A stretch of 64,000 nt of DNA from Trichuris trichiura (Eukaryota > Nematoda > Enoplea > Trichinellida > Trichuridae). The stretch covers positions 124,001 to 188,000 of the forward strand of contig JBAJFE010000060.1 in the NCBI GenBank assembly GCA_037903355.1. The letters are read 5' to 3'. Of this stretch, positions 13,885 to 25,751 are shown in pieces (the first letter of the stretch is position 1; every line of letters starts with the position of its first letter). The position numbers and the translations under genes are program-made. The notes beneath the pieces are model-generated. The model did no database searches, was not told where the DNA came from, and saw nothing but the letters and a program-made list of their open reading frames with translations.

Positions 13885-16800
13885 TTTAGTAATGGACAGA
13901 TAAATTTTCGTGTTTGAGATTGCGGTTAACCTGTTTTAAGGTAGCAGAATGTAGAAGCAATAGAGATCACGAAACTTTTTTGGTTCTGTTGGTCCCATCC
14001 TTACCGAAAGAGTTGATGACGTGGAAACTAAAGCTATGTAAATTAAGCTCATTCATTGAAGACAGGAACACTAGAGTTCTGAAAGTCCTGTTATTTCGGA
14101 ATCGTGTTGGACTTGAAAGGGTTGACCGCAACTGTAGGCATTGCAATAGGTTAGATCGGCAGTTTCAGTGTTAAGGTTTGCATTGCAAGAAAACTTCTAA
14201 TCCATAAGCAAGTATCCGTTTTGCTGTATCATAATTCCTAAGAAGAAAAAGTAGCAATTTTCAGACGAATTGAGAATCTAACTGTGAACTCTTTTTTCAC
14301 GCGACATTATTCAACAAGACACTACAAGGAGAAAGTTAATCGTATATCAGGAAACAGAGTTGCAATGGCTGCACAAGATTGTAAAAACAAGGACAAGCGT
14401 TTTTGTTGTGCATAAAGGGATTTTCCTGACAATAGCTGTTTTAAGATCTATCGAAATTTAGGCAGTTATAGCAAAACCAGACTTCATTGAGCTTTTAAAA
14501 GTAACAGAAAAATGTTCACGAATTAATGTGGCAGTTGGAATAACAAGAAGTTATTTAGACATGCCTTCACACAGTAAGTTCGTATAAGAAGATACTTATG
14601 CAAAGGTACTACAATGTCGGCTCCTTATTGATTTCGTTGGATAGCACATGAGAGCAAACCAGCAAGCATGGAAGGAATTTAAAGGAAGATGTAACACTCA
14701 GGAACCCTTCCCAGATAAAATCACTTAAAATTCTCATTCCACACGTACGTGGGCAAGAAGCAGAATAGCCCGTTCGTTGTCTCCATGTTACATATGCTCA
14801 TTGCAAACTCTAGAGCACTAATGGTTGCATTTTTAAGTTTTCTAACGAGCAAATGACTTTAAAATGGGCAAGAAACGATGCCTGAAAGTAGAATGCCTTG
14901 TAATAGCTGTAGAGGTTTTCATGATAGAAGCTATGATGCGCCCGTTTAGTTGAAACCCTCACACTGTTTACTGCTTTCGCTGATGATGAAAGCTAGTGAA
15001 AGCTCTGATACTTTCTTGGTATTTTCGTTATTTTCAGAACCGCTTTATTGATAGATTCCGCAGTTCAATAAGAACGGACTTAATTTCATGCAGACTGATT
15101 CATAACCTGAAATTCAAACTGGTGAATTGAAAGCAGCGTTCTATGCTTCAGAAAAATTCTACAAATCATCCGTTCTTTTGAGAAGTCCCATAATTGCTTT
15201 TTCAGGAAAGCATTTTAGATACTAAGCATGGGGTGCGGTTTTCGTCGAAGGTTCGGTCTACCATCAAGAATATCAAAAATTTAATGGTCGGGTCACCTCT
15301 GTGAAAAGAAATGCAGGAAAGAACATTTTTCGTAAGATAATATCACACATACCCTAGTTTTCCGCAGTGTGCGCGTTCCGCGAATCAGGGAGTTTTAGAA
15401 GTAATAGTAAAGTTGTCACTGGTAAAGCTTTGGATTATTGGATTTTTAAAAGAGTGATCCTCAACGGGCAGCTAAAAGTCAAGAGGACCAAAAAGGAGTT
15501 GCTGGAAAATTGTGCATTTCGTTGGAACGTAGATGTTTGAACATTGCAGGTAGAGCTTTAGTCACCGCAAAAAAATCAATAAATCTTAAAATAATACATG
15601 CTCACGGTCGAGCTCATCAATCGACATTGGAGTGGACGCAGTCAGACGGCGCTGGCGACGTTGAGAGGGCATAAGCGATGTATAGCTGAGCAGTAGCGCA
15701 AAAGCAGTCGAGAAACTATGGTTTAGAACAGTGATTCTCTAAGGAGCGCTACCGCCCTCCTAAAACCACAAGAAACCCTTCGAAGAAAGGCGGTTGCGCT
15801 GGACCGTAGACTTTTGATCATGGTCGGTTCAGCGTCAGTCGACGCCAACATGTAAACAGACTCTGAAATATTAGGCACTCGTAGTCGAATCAGCATTTGC
15901 TCGCTCTAGCCAACTTCGTGAGAGCGAAACTGGAACGCCTGTGACTGAATGGCGCCTGCTTTATCTGGGACACCAGGGGTACCGAAGTTTCCAAGGGCCG
16001 TTTGAGTGTAAAAGCTTGAGAAGCTATGATTTAGGAGCTTAATCGCGCTAATCATGGATGACAACACGCAACTGCTTCTGGCTATGTTTATCATTGTTCT
16101 GCTTTATTTTTAGTCTTTTTAGAATTGTGCGGAAGAGAGAATAAGGTGGGTGTTAGGTTATCTGTAACAGTGCAGTTCCTTATATTAAGACTGGAGCATT
16201 AGCACACAACCAACGTACACTGGTGGCTCCTTTAGAGATGGTATTCTAAAGTTTCAGTTCTCGTTGCAAGCATAATGTGCAGCCCTGAATAAATGCCTGC
16301 CCTCGAAGATGACTAAAAAACACCTGAAGAATATGAAAGGTGAAGACGCGCTTTTTAGGTCGTTCGAATTACGCACTTTCATAGAAACGAAAAAACGTGG
16401 GTATTTCGAATGGGAAGAATGCGCCATTCAACGAGAAACCGCTTCGATAGGACGGCGAGAGAAGCGGTAGTTCCACTCATCCGACGTTACTACAAACAGA
16501 TAGAAAATAAATTAAACCCTGCTCCACTCATTCATCGTTCAATTCAATTATTCAAAAAATCAGGAGTGTTCTGTCTAAAGCATTTTTGTAAAAAGCATTA
16601 CGATATTTCCGCTGAAATTCTCCATTACTCCAGCTGACCGAAATTCTTTATCAAAGTAAAACTTCTTAACTTACTCTTTATCCAGCTCAATTGAGCCAGA
16701 ATGGGATTACGCCAAAGAAAATTTTTGAGAAATTCCATGCTGCAGAACAAACCTGTCTATAAGAAGGAAGCATCCTTTGAGAGAACTTCATAAGTAACCG

Positions 16801-17088
16801 AAATATAGAAATGAAACAATTATATTAATAAAGCAGTACAATGCAAACATCATAACCTTAGGAAAAAAATTCTACGTTTTAATATTGTCTCGATGTTGCA
16901 AGGAAACAAAAATTCGAGCATTCAAAAAGTGACGAAGATATACTAAAATAAAAGTTCTAGGTCGAAACACCTTTCTCGGAAATTTGGACCGCAGAGTTAT
17001 CTAAGATAGATGAGTAGCGACTCAGGATAACAAAGTCATAACAACCATATTAGTATTTCTAATTACGCCATTTTGGTTGGCACCTTTC
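13885..17088. other. No recognisable gene; possible hAT-like terminus
   Basis: I see no supported exons here. At about 15729 the string CAGTGATTCTCTAAGGAGCG, followed by CTACCGCCC, resembles the CAGTGGTTCTCAA-type end of hAT MITEs and is related in style to the repeat at 48784-48960. I could not find a partner end, so this is only a possible fragment. Confidence 0.3.
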
Positions 17089-17101
17089 AACTGAGAATGT
17101 A

Positions 17102-17372
17102 AGGATAGAACTTTTCATAACAGGTCCTTGCGTTATTCTTTATTGGCAAATGGATTGTTCCCGTTGAGAGGTAAAAAACGATAAAGTGATAAGCGAATGC
17201 AAAAAACCAGAGCTTTCAAAAAGCTACTGTTTCCATTTTCAGTAGTAGGGCATAGGCTGAACACTGAAAATGGAAACAGTAGTGTTCTGAAAGCTCTGAT
17301 TGTTGGCATTCGCTTATTACTTTATCGTTTCTTTACGGCTCCACGGGAACAATCCGTTTGCCAATAAAAAAT
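17102..17372. mobile_element. Foldback element A (hammerhead family, core eroded)
   Basis: Two arms of roughly 110-120 bp are inverted copies. The left arm begins near TTATTGGCAAATGGATTG and meets its reverse complement, which ends in TTTGCCAATAAAAAAT. The palindrome centre lies near 17250, where ACTGTTTCCATTTTCAGTAG faces its complement. A perfect 13-bp direct repeat, AACTGAGAATGTA, flanks the element at 17089-17101 and 17373-17385. Remnants of the family's GAAAGCTCTG box are present in both arms, but the CTGANGA half is gone. Confidence 0.75.
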
Positions 17373-17479
17373 AACTGAGAATGTATTATTCTAAAATTTC
17401 CACGGGATTTCTAACCCGTTATTCATTAAACGTTTATTCCAAAAAAAGAAAAAAGAAAACTGGGAATGTTACAGTTAAA

Positions 17480-17967
17480 AAGAATCAAAGAAGCACTATA
17501 TATTAGACATAATACGACTTACAACCGCGATCAAGGAGTGGACATAAGTGGGATTTGGACAAATATTGTGACGCGGTATAATTGTTGCTCATTCAACAGA
17601 TGAAATACAAAAACCGGGAAAGAAGAAAAAACGAATAATTAGAACAAATAGAAATGAATAAGATTGCAATATATATGGAACAAAGAAAGAAAAAGAAAAA
17701 GGAAAAAGAAAAAAGAAAGAAGAAGAAAAAATGAATGCAATATGAAAAAAAGAATTGCGCTGGCAGACTCAAATGCAAGAACCTACCAACGGAAAACTTT
17801 AAAAACGCCCGCTTTAAAATCCTCGGAAACGATAGATGGCATTCGCTGCCAAAAGTCATATTTACAACTTAAGACCGCTGATGACGGGTCTCGAATGACC
17901 CGAAAGCTCCGAACATTTTAGTAATAAAATTTTTTCAACGGGACATAAAAATTCGTACAAAAAGAAG
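17480..17967. mobile_element. Foldback-family element C with hammerhead-like core
   Basis: The segment lies between two related flanks: AACTGGGAATGTTACAG at about 17457, and AACTGAGAATGTA at 17968-17980. It contains a purine-rich AAAAAGAAAAAG stretch near 17690 and, near its right end, an intact-looking hammerhead core on the plus strand (17874-17913). The core is followed by the family terminal motif AGTAATAAAATTTTTTCAAC. The left boundary is uncertain because several insertions are stacked here. The frames across it are low-complexity lysine/arginine or phenylalanine runs and are not genes. Confidence 0.55.
17874..17913 (+). ncRNA. Hammerhead-ribozyme-like motif
   Basis: In order I see CTGATGA, an extra C, stem II GGGTC/GACCC with a 6-nt loop, then GAA and AGCT followed by C. 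This matches the hammerhead order C3UGANGA9, stem II, GAA, A15.1...U16.1, H17. Stem I is short here (CG before the core, CG after it). The palindromic AGCU could form stem III only between two molecules. One C between A9 and stem II departs from the minimal consensus. Cleavage is not shown. Confidence 0.55.
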
Positions 17968-17999
17968 CAACTGAGAATGTAGTTAAAAAGCGCGCCTCC

Positions 18000-19956
18000 T
18001 AATAAAGAGAAAACAGAATTAGAACATAGCTCGCACAAATATTCTAACAGTGCTTCTCTCAGTTGAAATATCGAAAGTTTAATTCTTTTTTACGTGTTTT
18101 CGCAAGAAAGTACGGAACACATTTTGTCGTCATAGCAAAGTGCCAAGAAAAGTTTCTCGATGTCAACTGCAATCTGCAGGTGACTATGCATCCCAACATA
18201 GCTAGCTACCTGCTGGCACGAAATTGTGAGAAAACGTAACTTAAAACCGGTGCGGCCTAAATTTTACGAAAAGCAAAAACTCTGAATCACAAAGATCCTA
18301 AAAACAAAAAGTCTCTACCAATAAACTTGACTGTGTTTTCCAGTTCTTCACATGTGGCGTGGACTATAGAAGTCTAAACCTAAACATACGGATCATGTAC
18401 ACATCACTGTTCTCAATATTCGGCTTAAGTTTAGATGACGTGCACCAACTTGTGGAACAGAAGGTAGCTAAGCTAACGATGCTAGATAACTGATTTCGGG
18501 AATGTCGTTTTCTGGATTTCATGGTAGACACGCCTGCGTCTCTATTTAAGGCAATTTTAAGTGGGAAATGAAACGCTGATTTCGATATTAACCCATTAGT
18601 TTTACAAAGCAACGTGCTACTCAGCTTGCCAAATATTAACAATCTGATAATTGTTGAAAGATAAATCAGTACCTCACAAATAAAAGAATAATAACAGCAC
18701 TAATCGCGATCAAAGAAATTCCAGATGATTCTTATGCCAGGACGTCATAGCAACTAATCGACACTCGGAAGGCGGAACTGATCTTTAATCATTTAAATAT
18801 TGACTGGGCATGGCTCTAAAAACTTTTCACTTTCAGAAAAGGATCTGATCTATTCAAATTGTCGTCGAATTTAATTTCTTAAAGGCACTTGTTTTCAACG
18901 GAACATCAGCCATTGGAAAAAATTAGAACAGTTACTGAACACAAGGAAACTAATCTACAACGAGGTTTATGCACTTACTTCCCTTGGCGTCCCAATGCAA
19001 TACACAACCGCGCAAAGCAGAGGATGAAATGTCACCTTTACGTAGCCTTGCTTAAGGAACAAACGTCTTTTGTTCTGCCACTTTTAAAAGAAGCTGTTCA
19101 CATTCACTTGTGATACGTTGACACTTCAGCTGAAAATGGTAGTCACAAAGATCTGCCTACAAGCCTGGATTTAAGATTTGTTTAACGAATGTCCACTAAA
19201 TTATCTTTAAACGTCTCGCGTGCAGCGAATCAAGTAACTACTGTTGGTTTTCTATTCAAAAAATATTACTAAGTGACAAAGTCTTCATGGCCTTATGTAA
19301 GACGATTCCACGTAACATGTGTACGTGTCCTATGGACAGATGATCATTTGAATGACTCAAGTGGCATCACACCGAAGCCCAAAAGTGCATACAATCGCGT
19401 TGTTTTCTTTAGCATTTTAGTTAACATGCAACGTAACGTCGTTCTGCCGAAGGCAAACAAAAACGTGGAGCCTTCTAAACGTAATCTTTTCTGGAAATAA
19501 ATGTTCGTAACATAACTATGTATTTCATACTTTTACGGCTGTTGATTCAATTCATACATGCACTGTTGTCCTTTCTTGTACCAGCTGCCCCTTTTGTTTA
19601 AAATACTGAGTCCGTATGCCACCACAGCTTTTCAGTATGTCAGTTAAAGACAAGAAAAGATGAGCGTTCAATGCTTCCTGCTGGGACAATATGACGTTTA
19701 GGTGCAGTCGAAGAACAGCTAACGCAAAAGCATTTTGTAGATGAAACAACCAACACCGAAACTGAATTACATGCTAAACTGCACATACTTGTTGATTTTC
19801 TCATCCATATAAGAACAATTATTTCACTTTCGCGTTAACGAGCAAGAAAAACGTTTCTCAAAGGCAATCCGCCACGCACGACGCGCAAACCTAATGCTTA
19901 CTAGCGTAAGAGTAGAAGTATCACTAAGCACCGTGCAATACATTGATAAAAGCTGA
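18000..19956. other. No recognisable gene
   Basis: Only short open frames occur here, and none has a family motif. I see no structural repeat before the foldback element that starts near 19970. Confidence 0.4.
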
Positions 19957-19969
19957 AACATACAAACTT

Positions 19970-20194
19970 GGTGTCTTGGTACGGGACCATATATTTTCAT
20001 AATGAAAAAACTTTATTACGGATCGGTTCCCGTTTATGTATATGAAAGATACTCCGGAGCTTTCGGGTCATTCGAGACCCGTCATCAGCGGTTTAAAGTT
20101 GTAAATATCCTATAGATAATGACCCGAATGCTCCGGAGTATCTTTCATATACATAAACGGGAACTGATCAGTAATAAAGTTTTTTCATTATGGG
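19970..20194. mobile_element. Foldback element c with hammerhead-like core
   Basis: This is a compact 225-bp copy. The left end reads TTGGTACGGGACCATATA and is followed by TTTTCATAATGAAAAAACTT. The arms then pair with the right arm, which ends in AAGTTTTTTCATTATG. It is flanked by a perfect 13-bp direct repeat, AACATACAAACTT, at 19957-19969 and 20195-20207. The left arm holds a hammerhead core on the minus strand. The matching site in the right arm is mutated (GACCCGAATGCTCCGG without CTGATGA). Confidence 0.85.
20053..20092 (-). ncRNA. Hammerhead-ribozyme-like motif
   Basis: Read on the minus strand: CCG, CTGATGA, C, stem II GGGTC/GACCC, GAA, AGCT, C, CGG. Stem I is CCG pairing with CGG (3 bp). 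The core and stem II are identical to the copy at 17874-17913, while stem I differs but still pairs. Stem III would be the self-complementary AGCU in a dimer. Confidence 0.6.
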
Positions 20195-20207
20195 AACATA
20201 CAAACTT

Positions 20208-23200
20208 TCCATAACCTTTCCCATTCAGAAAATTTTTCATTACAAGCGGTTTAAGAATACAGGCGCTTCAGTTTCAAACTCATTAACGTGCGCGACATTA
20301 TGCGTGAGAAATGGAAGTTTTGATGGTGGATTAAGAAAGTTGTGCAATTTATAGGACGGTCACAATGAAAATAGTGTTAAAAATTATTAAAAACAAGAAT
20401 GGCTGTGCAATGGGCTGTTGTTAGGTTTAGAAATTCTAAGTCAGTGCTCTTAAAAGTAAGGGCTGTAAGCCTAGGAAATGAAAATTATTTCTCTTTTGCA
20501 ACAAAAATTTGCGGAATAAAAGCTTGAAAAACTCTAAGCGTGCATGCGAAATTTAATAATAGTTCGTAGGAGGGATTCACAGCGCTCAAAAATGGAAAGG
20601 CAAACTTTCAAGTTTAGCTGCTAGAATATCGAACAACCCAATCCTTTCCACTTTACAATCCTCTGGCTATATTCCCTTCTGCATGGCGTACAGAGTAAAT
20701 GAATCACGCAAGAGAAGTTTGGCGGCAATAAATATAACAGTTCACTCAACTCAAACACCTTAACTGTGCTTGTTAGATAAGGCCAATGCAGAATTATTTC
20801 TTAACACTGCTTTCAGTCTCATCAGAATAAAGTGTGAGTTGAACATTTAAACCGCGTACTTTTGAAGGCTAACACTGAAGACGCAGAAATTGCCGGTTGT
20901 GAGAACGAATCATCAATACGGAAATACGTATTTCATCCTAACGGAAGTTGTGAAGCAGCAGAAGCTCAGCAGTGCATTACACTTTTTTCCGAGGATCATT
21001 TTGCAGCCATCATGCGAGTGAAATATTATTTTAGCACCTGGGGACAACTCTTTTTCTCTGAACACAGCAGTCTATTTAGTAACGTCAATTTATCGAAACG
21101 TGATCTAAACGTACTTCAACAGTACATAGGTGAACGTTTCAACTCCACTATTTTATGTCATAGTAACCAAACTAGCTCTTGCCATACAATAGCTTCGTAT
21201 ATTTATTTCACACCTTACGACTGCAAAGGCCTATGTCACTGCTGCAAGCATTTATAGCTAAACTGATACTTGAGCGTACACTACTGCATTCTACTGAAAA
21301 AACCAATGTATGGGCAAAATGCAGCTAAATGAAGTGCAGCGATAATGAATTTAAGAATAGTCCAGAACAATAATGGAAACAGTGCATTGGGAAGAAAGTT
21401 TTGTAAGTACTTACTCAGCAAAATCAGAATTATGGCTGAATTCTACACTACGGCCGTGTGCTACTGAGCCACGATGTATTGCAACTCCATTTATCAGACA
21501 TTCGCTTGGTATAGAGCCTGCAAATGGTTTTGGATTAATTTGTAATTCCGGAGGTGCCATGATAAAGTGTGCAGTTCAGAAGATGTGGAAACGCAATACA
21601 AATTCTCTATATGCATTATCAGCTTTATTTAAGCTGAGCAAGCCAGTGGGATGTAAATGCACTTATATTATTCTTTAGTACGTTAACGAATCCTTAGAGC
21701 AGGCGTAATAACCAGAGTCCTTCTGAACACGCGTTGTGTACCTATTCTTTGTACATTAAGTCAAATTTGGTCTCTTTCGCTGCGAAAGCAAACTCTATCT
21801 AAATTCATATAATACGCGCTTTATTTGCCTTCTCTTCAGCAATTCTTTGAGAAAGCACAATGGAACCCCCATCGCTGTTTAGGAATATTCGCTTCTTCCG
21901 CATGTACTGATTAGTAGGTATATTCACAAACGCTTCACAAGTCATATTGCTCAGCTACGGCGTAAAACATTCTGAAAACTTCCTTCCAAAATGAAATGTT
22001 TATTCAGCACTGCTGCATTCTGACCTGACTTATTGTGTTCTATATGTGAGACAGGCTGACGAATAGTTCGAGAAACGAATGTTTATTAAACGTCACCTAT
22101 AGCAGCAGACACAGCATGATGACCGCGCTGAATTTCTTAATTTAAATTTGCAGTTCAAATAAATAGGAAACAAATTCAAAGGACGGTTTAACTCTGCGAT
22201 TCAAAATCTTTAAGTGTTTTCATAAACGTTCATACTCAATATTTAAACGTCGGTTGCAAAAATAACAAACGCTATTGGCGAAAATTTCAAGCATTTGTGC
22301 TACAGTCACCAGCACCAAACAGAAGTATTGTTGAGTGGAGATTCTACATTTTAGTAGGACTTCACAACAAGTTGCGGCCACACTCATTTAGCTAATCCAA
22401 CAAACAGTAAAAATGCTCATTCTTAACCAAAACTGAATTCAATAAATCATGGAAGGCTGCTGGTACATTAGAATGCAGATTGCTAATAATATCAGACAAA
22501 CAAGCAGCAAAGTCATCATGACCAAACAATCTATAAAAATTCGTAATTAGTTTCCCATTTTTCAGGACAACCGGCATCCCTCAGTGGTAATCTAGGTTCG
22601 ATGGTAGAGTGAGAAGAAGGTACGATAATTATCACTATCTTTAAAAGCTCTGCCAAAGAAAGTTCACGAATTACGCCTTAGTTACAACAAACGCAATAAA
22701 ACGCATGACTGCGCAATAACAAAAAGCATAATGCTCACATACCTGTGCTATACTAAAATGTCTCCGACTTCAAGCAGTATGCAGTGGGAATAGTGATACA
22801 CTCTCTGATACCTGGAGCTACCTAGATATTCGTCTGCAAACAGGTCACACTATTTCGACTTACTGCAATTTGTGGTGCTCAGGAATGAAACACTCATAAA
22901 CAATTGGAAGAAGTGCAGAAACAAATATGCTATTTGCAAAAGCATACGGGTAGGAGCACTTGAAATACTTCGTGTTCTGCTGACCGCTTTAAGACAGGCA
23001 TCCCGAACGAGCAACCTGCGGGATGCACGCAGTCCCTGTGAGCACGCCCGCGGACCGCGAAGAGGATTTGCGGAACATGATTCGGCAGTCGCAAATAAAT
23101 TTTTATTTTAAACAGTTATAATTTTTGTACAGTGTATTTACTAGTGTTGCATACACCTCTGTTTTCATTTAAAATTTCGTTCTGTTGTGAAACTAATCCA

Positions 23201-25706
23201 TTACTTTGTATTAATGAGCATGAATAGATCTTATGGGTGCACTTGGTGTTCCAAAATTTAAGGAGTGAAGATACTTTGCAAGAACCTTCATTATATGACT
23301 TTAATTAGTCTACCATGTGGTCCTCATGACAACGTTCGTGTAACCCGTGTACACCTCACGGGACAATCAGTCTGACATGCCTGCTCTAACAGACTGCACA
23401 TACTTAACTCAGAATAATAAACCGATGGCAATCCGGTCGAAACTTCCAGTTTCTCAAGATTACAATTACTTAACTGAGGTATGAATGCAGTAGTAAGAGG
23501 CAATTTACTTTCGCTTTCACCGCATGGCAGTAATTCACAGAGATTACTACGCATTTGTGTCATTTAAGGGAACCTCAGATTTTAAGTTCCAGCCATTCCT
23601 GTGCCCGTCCACACATACATACGGTTCGCCTATCTATGGTATCTACGGCTTTAAAAGAACCATTAATATGTCATTACGTCCACACGACTGATCTGTGCAA
23701 CACAGATTTAAGCTCTCTTATGAACCAAAACAGCCAACCGTCACTTTTGAATTATGATAGGACGTAAGTACTAGTTAACGTAGAAAACAACTTTAGGGGT
23801 TCTTTGGCACTTTACTGAAGTAAATCAGAAAGCAGAAATGCACGAAGTATAGAACAGCAGTTGCTTGTGGTATAATACGTATACAGAAAAGCTAAACAAA
23901 CAGCGCCTGTTTTCTGAAATAGTCCTCCAGCTTATGCAGGTGGACATTTTGAGTCCCCAGTCAAATTGCAGCTGCGCCTTAATTGGACAAACGATCTGCT
24001 GTTATTAAAGGTGACAGATGAAAACCGAAAGAAGCATTCCTCGTAACAACTGCAAGTTGCTACACATTTTCCTGCCGCAGTTCAGTACTTTTACTAAAGG
24101 TCACTATAGAATGTCCAAGCATAAGTCAAACTAGGTAGCATCGTGAAGTTAGTTAGACGAAATTATCCTTGAGCTTTGATTTAAGCTGAGGGCAGCCTAG
24201 AATGTCCGTTAATAGCAGCAGCGAGTTAGTCGAATCAAAGTGCAACAAACAACTCTATCAGAGAGTCAAGTTGTCCACCTGCAGTGATATGGAGGTCACA
24301 AAAGGCCCACGAGATCTAGACTTACGCACCGTCAGTCTTGCTATAACGAATAAGTTGTTTCGCCGAAAATCTCGCCTCATTTGAGACGCCAAATACAGGA
24401 AAATTAGGATTCCAGGTAAAATGTTAAGAACACTGTTTATTTGTAAACAACAAAGGAGGAAAATCAGAAAACCTAGTGTATTTTGAACGCACACGGCCAC
24501 TACATCCCTGCAGTAAAATTTCTAAGCACGAGCAATCGTTTTGTTAAGCAGCGCTAATCTGTACAAAATCATTAGGCGTCTACTGAAAGATGAAACAGAG
24601 AAGAAGAAAAAGAAGATAAGCAGGTGCTGTCAGACCGCAATACAAGAATAACTCTGGGATTGAAATATATGATTTGTTTAGAAGCTCAACAGCAAACACT
24701 CACCGGAATTCAACCGTAACCCTGAATTGTTTTCGATTTTGGAATTCAGAATCTTAGGTTTCAGGGATTTCTGCGTTTTAAATTCTGTGATTCGGAATTC
24801 TATGCTAGACCCGTACCATAGATAGTCAAAAGAAGCAAAACAGAGATCATCCCTACTTAAACTGCAAAGAAAGATATAAAATCAATTCGGCGTGAGGTCA
24901 AGCCGAAATTAAAGCTTGAAATGAAATTAAAGCACAATTCAAAAATGTAACACTTCATCGTGCCTTACAAGAATGAAGGAACGGTTTGACGGCCCGTTCT
25001 TATGCACAAAGGGTCGAAGCTTGCGGAACATGTGTAATTCAGTTGTCAGCAACAGATTTCAAGCCACAGGCAGCGTGTGAACACCATTTGTATTTTTATG
25101 TAATGAAACCGTGAGTCAAGGAGGTATTATATACTACGTGACGTCAATGGTTCCGCAATCTAGGGGCCGCTCATTACTTCATTGACCCACTATTTCTCTT
25201 GTATTGAGACTATTACAGCTTTTCTCACATGCTGTTTATGCATTACGATCTACTGCTGAAACCAAAAGTATTAGGCTTCGAAAATTGCCTTTTGTGCATA
25301 AGTACAGGGCATTAAACTGCCTCTTCATTCATAAATAAGGCAAATGCATTTCAGCAACATTAATGACCATAAGTCACTGCAAATTACTAAACCTTAGCGT
25401 ATCTAGTCAGCTTCACAAGGTAAGCCGAAAGACAAGTGCAGGGTCTTATCGCAGGTATCAAGATGCAAACTTCCTACAACGAATCGTAAACTATGTGAAA
25501 TAGGCACTTAAGTACAACCCGAACTGTTTGTAGCCATTGCAAAAAGCGTACCTACGTAGCTAAGCTAAGATTTACACTGTCAGCTTATTCTCCCCCTTAA
25601 AGGATATTTAAAGAAACAATAATCTTTAGCGAAGCAAACTTCGAGCATTGCCATTGTCAATATACTAGCTTTGATGACATTACCAATCGCAAATTAAAGG
25701 CACATC

Positions 25707-25751
<45 letters not shown>

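Noticed and set aside
17593..17921. Open frames on both strands rich in Lys/Arg or Phe
   Set aside because: They are translations of a purine-rich simple-sequence tract inside a foldback element.
20862..21257. 131-codon open frame on the plus strand
   Set aside because: No family motif, no good splice partners, cysteine-rich but irregular composition. It is of a length expected by chance in 64 kb of six-frame AT-rich DNA.
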